Origin: JAOPZW01 sp036555665
GTDB taxonomy: Bacteria; Actinomycetota; Thermoleophilia; Solirubrobacterales; Solirubrobacteraceae
Assembly: GCA_036555665.1 (NCBI GenBank)
Contig: DATBKW010000229.1
Location: forward strand, 1-5,783
DNA: 5,783 nt
Reading direction: 5' to 3'
Positions 1-5,783 of the stretch are shown here, piece after piece. The stretch's first letter is position 1; each line of letters opens with the position of its first letter. Below the pieces are notes generated by a model that was not told the origin of the DNA, searched no databases, and was given only the letters and a program-made list of their open reading frames with translations. The position numbers were made by a program, and so were the translations under genes.

Positions 1-314
1 CGCGCCTGCAGCTCGGCGCACTCGCGCGCCTGCTTGGCGTCGGCCAGGATCGCGGCGACCACCCACTCGGCCATCGCGCGGTCGCGCGCGCCGCGGGCGC
101 TGCACAGCGTGACGCCGGCGGGGAGGTGATCGGCGATCCAGTCGACGCCCGCCGACAGCACCTGCACGACGCGCAGCGAGGGCAGCGCGTCGAGGTCGGG
201 CAGGTGCAGCCAGTCGGGGACGACGAACTCGACGCCGGGGCCCGGCTCGGGGGCCAGCTCGACGCTCGACGGCAGCGGGCCGAGCGACTCGGGCTGGAAG
301 GTCCAGGCGATCAC
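1..314 (-). CDS. D-2-hydroxyacid dehydrogenase, N-terminal part (runs off the left edge)
   Basis: About 104 codons are present, beginning VIAWTFQPESLGPL. The rest of the gene lies beyond position 1. The recognisable part is the substrate-domain segment LPSLRVVQVLSAGVDWI (about residues 46-62), followed by GVTLCSARGARDRAMAEWVVAAIL (as two stretches, about residues 67-91). This is the typical beta-alpha pattern of the D-isomer-specific 2-hydroxyacid dehydrogenase family (phosphoglycerate dehydrogenase and relatives), which reduce 2-keto acids with NAD(P)H in the cytoplasm. The Rossmann NAD-binding domain and the catalytic Arg/Glu/His lie outside the window, so the substrate cannot be named. The GTG start at 314-312 overlaps the TGA of the preceding J-domain gene by four bases (GTGA), which argues for translational coupling. 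There is no convincing Shine-Dalgarno. Family assignment is fairly sure; specific function is unknown. Confidence 0.8.
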   Translation of the reverse strand, partial: MIAWTFQPESLGPLPSSVELAPEPGPGVEFVVPDWLHLPDLDALPSLRVVQVLSAGVDWIADHLPAGVTLCSARGARDRAMAEWVVAAILADAKQARECAELQA

Positions 315-1558
315 GCCGCCGGCAGCACGCGCGGCTGGGCGGCGCGCAGCCGCTCGAGGAGGTCGGCGACCTCGCCGTCGGCGCCGTCGAGGTCGAGCGC
401 GCGCTCGGCCGCGCCGATGGCGTCCGACACGCGATCGGTACGCGCGAGAGCGTGCGCGTAGCGGGCCCACGCGGCGGCCGACCTCGGGTCGAGCAGCGTG
501 GCCTGCTCGGTGGCGGTGACCTCGGCGCCGAGGTCGCCCGCGAGGTGGTGGGCCAGCGCGAGGTCGAGCAGGCCCTCGACGCTGGGTGCGATGCGGCGCG
601 CGCGCTCGAGCGCGGCGATGGCGGCCGAGCGGTCCATGAGCCGCAGGCGCAGCCGCCCGACGCGCTCCCAGGCGTCGGCGTCCTGCGGGCCGCGCGCCGC
701 GGCGCGGTCGGCCGCCTCGGCGGCGAGGTCGATCGCGCCCATGTCCTCGTAGATGCGCGCGGCGAAGCGGTGGGCGGCGGGGCGGTCGCCGTCGACACGC
801 GCCCAGTCGCGCACGGCGCGGCCGGCGGCGGGCAGGTCGCCCGCCTGCCAGAAGGCGAGCGTCATCAGCCGCAGCACGGCGGCGTTGCCCGGCTCGGCGT
901 CGCGCGCGTAGACCAGGCGCTTGGCGGCGAGCGGGTAGTCGCCCTCCGCCATCGCGTGCTGGGCGGCGGTCATGAAGCGCTGCACGCGCTCGGCGCCGGG
1001 GTCGGGCTTGGAGAAGTCGACGAACTGCAGCGAGCCGGCGGGGACGGTGCGCACGCCGGGCGAGAACTTGACGCGGGCCCACTGCTGGACGTCGTCGCCG
1101 TCGCCCGTGAAGTAGATGCCGGTCACCGAGCCCACGCCCCACTCGGGGTAGCTCAGGCAGCGCGCGTAGCGGTGCACGACCGAGTGATCGGGCACGCGCG
1201 AGCCGAACGGGTCGTGCTTGCGCCGATCGGCCTCCTGCTCGCGACGGCGCTGCTCGGCCTCGTAGGCGCGGCGACCCTCCTCGGCGCGCGCCTTGCGCGC
1301 CGCGGCCGCGCTGACCTTGACGGCGTTCTTGGAGACGCGCCCGCCGCGCGAGCCCTCGGCCAGCGAGATGAGCTGGTCGGCGGCCTCGTTGATCGCCTTC
1401 AGGTGGCGTTCGTGCTCGAACTGGCGCCCGGGAGGCGCGAGATCCGGGTGCCAGACCTTCGCCAGGCGCCGGCGCGCGAGCTGGACGTCGCGCGGGTCGA
1501 AGGGCGGCTCGAGCTCCAGGAGGAGCAGCGCCTGCTCGATGTCGAGCACTCCGGGCAT
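311..1558 (-). CDS. J-domain protein with Tudor/DUF3553-like middle domain and TPR-like C-terminus
   Basis: A predicted cytoplasmic protein of 415 residues. Residues 4-70 form a J-domain-like helical hairpin with the diagnostic HPD at 37-39 (LAKVWHPDL); this loop stimulates DnaK-type Hsp70 ATPase activity. A charged, Ala/Arg/Glu-rich helix follows (about 84-115). Residues about 138-182 (PEWGVGSVTG, then WARVKFSPG and VPAGSLQFVD) look like a small beta-barrel of the DUF3553/Tudor type found at the end of UvrD/PcrA helicases; this match is by eye. Residues about 190-405 are repeated amphipathic helices with TPR-style A/G spacing, probably five or six TPR units. There is no signal peptide, membrane segment, DnaJ zinc finger or DnaJ C-terminal domain. 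It is therefore a specialised type III J-protein, not DnaJ itself. The ATG at 1558 is preferred; a TTG two codons upstream is possible. The permease gene ends 36 bases upstream. The client or partner is unknown. Confidence 0.85.
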   Translation of the reverse strand: MPGVLDIEQALLLLELEPPFDPRDVQLARRRLAKVWHPDLAPPGRQFEHERHLKAINEAADQLISLAEGSRGGRVSKNAVKVSAAAARKARAEEGRRAYEAEQRRREQEADRRKHDPFGSRVPDHSVVHRYARCLSYPEWGVGSVTGIYFTGDGDDVQQWARVKFSPGVRTVPAGSLQFVDFSKPDPGAERVQRFMTAAQHAMAEGDYPLAAKRLVYARDAEPGNAAVLRLMTLAFWQAGDLPAAGRAVRDWARVDGDRPAAHRFAARIYEDMGAIDLAAEAADRAAARGPQDADAWERVGRLRLRLMDRSAAIAALERARRIAPSVEGLLDLALAHHLAGDLGAEVTATEQATLLDPRSAAAWARYAHALARTDRVSDAIGAAERALDLDGADGEVADLLERLRAAQPRVLPAA

Positions 1559-1567
1559 GAACAACCG

Positions 1568-1598
1568 ACGATAGCGCCGCCAGGCCGTCCACTGTCAG
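1568..1598 (-). promoter_or_regulatory. Possible promoter for the J-domain gene
   Basis: On the minus strand a CTGACA box (1598-1593) overlaps the permease stop codon. It is followed after 19 bases by TATCGT (1573-1568), which ends nine bases before the ATG at 1558. No Shine-Dalgarno precedes that ATG, so a leaderless or very short-leader transcript from this promoter is plausible. The 19-base spacer is longer than ideal. Read-through from the exporter genes is the alternative. Confidence 0.3.
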
Positions 1599-2365
1599 TC
1601 GATCAGCCGTCGCTGCAGCAGCACGATGGCCAGCCGCCACATGAGGAGCGCGAAGGCGACCAGCACCGCGACGTGCCCGACGTCGGCCCAGCCCTGCCAG
1701 CCGAACGACGCGTCGCGCACGAGCTGGACACAGTGATAGAGGGGGTTGAACTTGCCCAGCACCTGCGCCCACTGCGGCAGCTGTGTGAGCGGGAAGAAGG
1801 TTCCCGCTACGAGGAACAGCGGTGTGAGCACCGCCGCGCTGACGTAGCTGAAGCCGTCGATCGACTTGACGATCGCGGCGATCATGATCCCGCAGGCGCC
1901 CCAGCCGAACCCGGCCAGGAAGCCGATGAACGGGATCGTCAGCATGCCCCACGTCGGGTCGAGCCCGAAGACGATGCCGACGAGGATCGGAACGGTGCCG
2001 TAGGCGCCCGCTCGCGACGCGATCCAGAGCGTCTCGGCCGTGACGAGCTCCTCGGTGTCGACCGGGGCGGCGAGAATCGCGTCGTAGGTGCGCTGGAACT
2101 GGTACTTGACGAAGGTCCCGAACATGGCCGGGAAGACGCTGGCGAACAGCACGCCCGTCGCGACCGTTCCGGTGGCGACGAACTGCACGTAGTCGTAGCC
2201 GTCGACCGTCGAGACCAGCGACCCGAAGCCGAACCCGAAGGCGACCAGGTAGATCGTCGGCTGGACCGTCGAGGAGAACGTCGTCGACTTCCAGAACGAC
2301 GAGAAGTTGACGACCTCGCGCACGAGCACGCCGCTCAGCGCCGAAGGTTCGAGGCGGCCCCTCAT
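1595..2365 (-). CDS. ABC-2 type exporter permease, NodJ/DRA family
   Basis: A membrane permease of 256 residues. About six hydrophobic segments are visible, near residues 35-50, 60-82, 106-133, 140-167, 173-192 and 229-250. The family hallmark is the stretch around residues 172-217 (FSYVSAAVLTPLFLVAGTFF, then LPQWAQVLGKFNPLYH and CVQLVR), the conserved ABC-2 region shared by NodJ and daunorubicin-type exporters. It should dimerise and pair with the ATPase encoded just upstream to export a lipid-like, polysaccharide or drug-like substrate; the substrate cannot be predicted. The ATG at 2365 is fixed by a strong Shine-Dalgarno (GGAGAGGAG, 2379-2371) and by the ATGA overlap with the ATPase stop codon. 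The same frame stays open upstream to 2725, but that part is antisense-like Arg/Ala-rich sequence overlapping the ATPase, and is not coding. Length is normal for the family. Confidence 0.93.
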   Translation of the reverse strand: MRGRLEPSALSGVLVREVVNFSSFWKSTTFSSTVQPTIYLVAFGFGFGSLVSTVDGYDYVQFVATGTVATGVLFASVFPAMFGTFVKYQFQRTYDAILAAPVDTEELVTAETLWIASRAGAYGTVPILVGIVFGLDPTWGMLTIPFIGFLAGFGWGACGIMIAAIVKSIDGFSYVSAAVLTPLFLVAGTFFPLTQLPQWAQVLGKFNPLYHCVQLVRDASFGWQGWADVGHVAVLVAFALLMWRLAIVLLQRRLID

Positions 2366-3252
2366 TCGATCTCCTCTCCGGTGAGCAGGACGAACACGTC
2401 TTCGAGGTTGGCCGGCCGGCGCTCGCCGTCGAGCCCGTGGCCGTCGCCGCCGAGGATCGACACGCTCGTGCCGGTGCGGCGTGTGCGCGCGCCGCTCGCG
2501 CGCGCCGTGGCCTCGATCTCGGTGAGCCTGGCGGGCGGCCCGTAGACCTCGAGCGCCTCGCGGCCGGCGTGCTCTGCCACGAGCTGCGCGGGCGGCCCGA
2601 CCGCCACCGCCTTGCCGTGCGACATGATCGTCACGGTGTCCGCAAGGCGCTGGGCCTCCTCGATGTAGTGCGTGGACATCAGGATCGAAGTGCCCTCGCT
2701 GCGCAGGTTGTCGATGAGCGCCCACAGCTCCTGGCGCACCTGCGGGTCCAGGCCGACGGTCGGCTCGTCGAGCAGGATCAGGCGCGGGCGGTGCACCAGC
2801 GCGCGGGCGATGAGCAGGCGCCGGCGCATCCCGCCCGACAGCTTGTCCACCCGCGTGTCACGCCGGTCGCGCAGGTTGGCCAGCGCGAGCGCCCACTCGA
2901 TCGCCGCTCGCCGCTCGTGGCGGGCGATGCGGTAGAGGTGGGCGAAGACGAGCAGGTTCTGCTCGGTGGTCAGGGTGACGTCGAGGTTGTCGAGCTGCGG
3001 CACGACGCCGCACTCGGCCCGCGCGGCCTTCGAGTCGTCCGGGAGTTTGTGGCCGAGGACCTCGAGCTCACCCTCGTCGGCGATCGCCTGCGCGGTGAGC
3101 ATCTTCATCGTCGTCGTCTTGCCCGCGCCGTTGGGCCCGAGCAGGCCGACGCACGTCCCCTCGGGGACGTCGAGGTCGAACCCGTCGACGGCGGTGATCG
3201 CGCCATAGCGCTTGACCACGCCGCGCAAGCGGATGGCAAGACCGGGAGGCAC
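2362..3252 (-). CDS. ABC exporter ATP-binding subunit, NodI/DrrA family
   Basis: A cytoplasmic ATPase of 296 residues that would power the permease encoded next to it. All nucleotide-binding motifs are intact: Walker A GPNGAGKTT at 39-47, Q-loop Gln86 (VVPQLDNLD), signature LSGGM at 138-142, Walker B LILLDEP at 158-164 with catalytic Glu163, D-loop GLDP at 167-170 and switch His195 (MSTHYIEEA). The LDNLDVTLTTEQNLLVFAHLY region (in parts, 87-107) is typical of the NodI/DRA group of ABC-2 exporters, as is the roughly 80-residue C-terminal extension ending in LEDVFVLLTGEEIE. The GTG at 3252 begins close to the first beta strand (LAIRLRGVVKRYG), as expected. No clear Shine-Dalgarno precedes it, but a TACCGT box ends six bases upstream. 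Substrate specificity, whether antibiotic, lipid or glycan, is not readable from the sequence. Confidence 0.93.
   Translation of the reverse strand: MPPGLAIRLRGVVKRYGAITAVDGFDLDVPEGTCVGLLGPNGAGKTTTMKMLTAQAIADEGELEVLGHKLPDDSKAARAECGVVPQLDNLDVTLTTEQNLLVFAHLYRIARHERRAAIEWALALANLRDRRDTRVDKLSGGMRRRLLIARALVHRPRLILLDEPTVGLDPQVRQELWALIDNLRSEGTSILMSTHYIEEAQRLADTVTIMSHGKAVAVGPPAQLVAEHAGREALEVYGPPARLTEIEATARASGARTRRTGTSVSILGGDGHGLDGERRPANLEDVFVLLTGEEIE
2371..2379 (-). promoter_or_regulatory. Shine-Dalgarno of the permease gene
   Basis: GGAGAGGAG on the minus strand, five bases before the ATG at 2365, lying inside the last codons of the ATPase gene. It decides the permease start against longer upstream alternatives and, with the ATGA overlap, indicates coupled translation of the two exporter subunits. 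Confidence 0.75.
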
Positions 3253-3258
3253 CGCCTG

Positions 3259-3264
3259 ACGGTA
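3259..3264 (-). promoter_or_regulatory. Possible -10 box of the exporter operon
   Basis: TACCGT on the minus strand fits the TAnnnT actinobacterial -10 pattern and ends six bases before the GTG start at 3252. That would place transcription initiation at or next to the start codon (leaderless). No good -35 box is seen; the position where one would lie overlaps the palindrome at 3284-3299. Confidence 0.3.
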
Positions 3265-3283
3265 GCGAGCGGCGCCGCCGGTC

Positions 3284-3299
3284 GAGGTACGGCTACCTC
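3284..3299. promoter_or_regulatory. Short palindrome, candidate operator upstream of the exporter operon
   Basis: GAGGTA and TACCTC are perfect inverted six-base arms around a four-base centre (CGGC). The centre lies about 40 bases upstream of the exporter ATPase start, in the only sizeable non-coding gap before that operon, so it could bind a dimeric regulator. No regulator gene is visible in the window. Chance occurrence is possible. Confidence 0.3.
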
Positions 3300-3308
3300 A
3301 ATACGAGG

Positions 3309-3340
3309 CGCGGTCCCGGCGCCCCCACGCCGGGACCGCG
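3309..3340 (-). terminator. Hairpin terminator after the repeat-protein gene
   Basis: A perfect 13-bp inverted repeat (3309-3321 with 3328-3340, arm CGCGGTCCCGGCG) with a six-base loop starts ten bases after the TGA of the secreted repeat protein. It is very GC-rich, so the stem should be strong. On the minus strand it is followed by CCTCGTATT, not a real U-tract, so intrinsic termination may be imperfect. It separates this gene from the exporter operon. Confidence 0.6.
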
Positions 3341-3350
3341 AATGCCGTGG

Positions 3351-3818
3351 TCAGCTGGTGGCCGACCCGACGTGGCGCCGCCGGCGAATCCCGATGACTG
3401 CGGCGAACCCGGCGAGGAGGGCGGCGATCGCCGCACCCGCGCCGATGCCGGCCGAGCCCCAATCGAGATCCGAGGACGACGAGCTGGTGGCCGCGACCTG
3501 CCGGTGGACCGGGGCCGTGATGTGGCTCACGGGCGGGACGTACACGTTGGCCTTGGCCGCGCTGCTCCCGGCAGCAGCGAGACTGGCCGGCGGGACGTAG
3601 ACGTTGGCCTTCGCTGACGGCCCGTCGGCCGCACGGTTGGCGAGGCTCGCCGGCGGGACGTAGACGTTGGCCTTCGGGCCGCTGGTCGAAACGCTCGCGG
3701 GCGGCACGTAGACGTTGGCCTTCGCCGAGTCGGCGGGCACCGCCGCGGCGGGGCCCGCGAGCGCGGCCGCGCCGAGGGCGGCGGCGAGTGCTGCGGTAAT
3801 GGTGCGGGTTGTGCGCAT
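3351..3818 (-). CDS. Secreted, C-terminally membrane-anchored protein with four KANVYVPP repeats
   Basis: A protein of 155 residues of no family I can name. A Sec-type signal peptide is clear: MRTTRT, then a hydrophobic Ala/Leu core, ending near AGPAAA about residue 26. The mature part carries four copies of KANVYVPP(A/V)S, with KANVYVPP at 33-40, 49-56, 70-77 and 89-96. Short variable Ser/Ala/Gly linkers lie between them, followed by a Ser-rich stretch (SSSSSD, from about 112). The C-terminus has DWGSAGIGAG leading into one membrane helix (about 122-144), then RRRR (145-148) and a short tail. This suggests an extracellular stalk anchored with its C-terminus inside. The ATG at 3818 has AAGGAG four bases upstream and gives the better signal peptide. 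The ATG at 3845 (nine residues longer) also has AAGGA seven bases upstream, so the start is not certain. The gene is divergent from ettA. Function is unknown; a cell-surface or envelope role is inferred. Confidence 0.85.
   Translation of the reverse strand: MRTTRTITAALAAALGAAALAGPAAAVPADSAKANVYVPPASVSTSGPKANVYVPPASLANRAADGPSAKANVYVPPASLAAAGSSAAKANVYVPPVSHITAPVHRQVAATSSSSSDLDWGSAGIGAGAAIAALLAGFAAVIGIRRRRHVGSATS
3532..3722 (-). repeat. Four in-frame copies of a 23-base coding repeat
   Basis: The copies lie at 3532-3554, 3589-3611, 3652-3674 and 3700-3722, with start-to-start distances of 57, 63 and 48 bases, all multiples of three. They encode KANVYVPP. The two middle copies are identical; each outer copy differs from them by one base, in both cases at the third position of a valine codon. 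The intervening sequences do not resemble each other. Confidence 0.9.
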
Positions 3819-3877
3819 GGCGCTCCTTCGTGGTGAGCGGGACATCGTGTTGTCCTTGGAGCGCGCAGCGGCCCCCG

Positions 3878-3886
3878 GAAATACCA
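3878..3886 (-). promoter_or_regulatory. Possible extended -10 box for the repeat-protein gene
   Basis: TGGTATTTC on the minus strand resembles an extended -10 element (TGn followed by TATnnn) in the 82-109-base gap shared with the divergent ettA gene. It would give a leader of about 25-55 bases containing the Shine-Dalgarno sites. No -35 box is recognisable at the right distance, so this is weak. Confidence 0.25.
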
Positions 3887-3914
3887 GCGCCGCGAAGGCC
3901 CGGGGCGCGCCGGA

Positions 3915-3920
3915 TACCCT
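3915..3920 (+). promoter_or_regulatory. Probable -10 box of ettA, leaderless start
   Basis: TACCCT matches the TAnnnT pattern and ends seven bases before the ATG at 3928, placing the transcription start at the ATG itself. No Shine-Dalgarno is present in the 20 bases upstream of that ATG, in keeping with a leaderless mRNA. The -35 region is not recognisable. Confidence 0.4.
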
Positions 3921-3927
3921 GAGCCCG

Positions 3928-5573
<1,646 letters not shown>

Positions 5574-5577
<4 letters not shown>

Positions 5578-5672
5578 TGGGCCTTCTCGTAACGTTTGAC
5601 CGGTAACGACAGCCGTCGATCCCCGACCGGCGGCTGTCGTTACCGGTCGAACGTTGCGGGAAGACCCACTAG
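5574..5672. terminator. Large hairpin between convergent genes, containing both stop codons
   Basis: Arms 5574-5618 and 5628-5672 pair over 45 positions with a nine-base loop. Read as ettA-sense RNA there are 40 Watson-Crick pairs, four G-U wobbles (5587, 5590, 5597 and 5616) and one C-A mismatch (5582). The TAG of ettA (5575-5577) and the TAG of the opposing SDR gene (5671-5669) lie opposite each other at the base of the stem. There is no U-tract after the hairpin on either strand. A bidirectional terminator or 3'-end stabiliser is the simplest reading; a small inverted-repeat insertion is the alternative. Confidence 0.75.
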
Positions 5673-5783
5673 TCGTACAGCGCGCCGCAGCTGACGTTGG
5701 CGGTCGCCGCAGTCATGCTGCGTGCGCGATCGGAGGCGACGAACGCGGCGACGTTGCCCACGTCCTCGAGCGTGGCCGAGCGG
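5669..5783 (-). CDS. SDR-family oxidoreductase, C-terminal end (runs off the right edge)
   Basis: Only the last 37 codons are present, reading RSATLEDVGNVAAFVASDRA and then RSMTAATANVSCGALYD, with a TAG stop at 5671-5669. The pattern 'L-E-D-V-(A/G)-N-V-A-A-F-x-A-S-D-R-A-x-x-M-T-x-x-x-x-N-V-S-C-G' is the standard C-terminus of classical short-chain dehydrogenases/reductases, which use NAD(P)(H) in the cytoplasm. The nucleotide-binding glycine motif and catalytic Ser/Tyr/Lys are outside the window, so the substrate is unknown. The usual SDR C-terminus reads MTG at the position where this one has MTA, a small deviation. The gene converges on ettA, and its stop codon is part of the shared hairpin. 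Confidence 0.8.
   Translation of the reverse strand, partial: RSATLEDVGNVAAFVASDRARSMTAATANVSCGALYD

Noticed and set aside
1562..1564. TTG start for the J-domain protein
   Set aside because: An ATG two codons downstream is the stronger start codon and fits the family's short N-terminus; neither has a Shine-Dalgarno.
452..2545. A 697-codon open frame on the plus strand across the J-protein and permease genes
   Set aside because: It is rich in Arg, Gly, Ala and Glu with no recognisable domain. The opposite strand encodes clear J-domain, TPR and ABC-2 sequence. Long antisense open frames are expected at this GC content.
2366..2725. A 120-residue N-terminal extension of the permease
   Set aside because: It lies inside the ATPase gene in another frame. 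The strong Shine-Dalgarno and ATGA overlap place the start at 2365.
2437..3600. A 387-codon plus-strand open frame opposite the exporter ATPase
   Set aside because: It is antisense to an ATPase with every motif intact, has no domain signal and is Arg/Ala/Asp-rich throughout.
3532..3722. A short CRISPR array (four 23-base repeats with 25-40-base spacers)
   Set aside because: Repeat spacing is always a multiple of three, the repeats sit in frame in a gene with signal peptide and membrane anchor, variation is silent, spacer lengths are uneven and no cas gene is present.
3715..3927. A 71-residue N-terminal extension of EttA
   Set aside because: The EttA family starts at MDYVF-like sequence. The extension is Ala/Arg-rich and overlaps the signal peptide region of the divergent repeat-protein gene.

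Overview
This window is a very GC-rich chromosomal segment from what looks like a high-GC actinobacterium, possibly the Thermoleophilia/Solirubrobacterales branch. That placement is an inference from codon use (third positions almost all G or C), GTG starts, sparse Shine-Dalgarno sites and the style of the secreted and SDR proteins. I see no rRNA, tRNA, CRISPR array or transposase gene.

Layout, left to right. Positions 1-3252 hold a minus-strand block of four genes, which reads from right to left: a DRA/NodI-type ABC ATPase (3252-2362); its ABC-2/NodJ-type permease (2365-1595), joined by an ATGA overlap; a J-domain protein with a Tudor/DUF3553-like middle and a long TPR-like helical tail (1558-311); and the N-terminal third of a D-2-hydroxyacid dehydrogenase (314 to the window edge), joined by a GTGA overlap. 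Upstream of the block, 3253-3350 holds a short palindrome that could be an operator and a 13-bp perfect hairpin that probably ends the next gene. Positions 3818-3351 (minus) encode a small secreted, membrane-anchored protein with four copies of a KANVYVPP(A/V)S motif. Diverging from it, 3928-5577 (+) encodes the translation factor EttA, an ABC-F ATPase. The window closes with the C-terminal end of an SDR oxidoreductase on the minus strand (5783-5669), convergent with ettA.

The ATPase and permease should form one exporter. The J/TPR protein and the dehydrogenase are translationally coupled to each other and may be co-transcribed with the exporter, but no functional link can be read from the sequence. 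EttA acts alone on ribosomes.

Two things stand out. The first is the small repeat protein, whose core motif is almost invariant while the linkers vary. The second is a 45-position imperfect hairpin between ettA and the SDR gene: it contains both stop codons at its base, and its imperfections are mostly G-U pairs on the ettA-sense RNA. Three genes also carry a TAnnnT box 6-9 bases before the start codon and no clear Shine-Dalgarno, which suggests leaderless transcripts.
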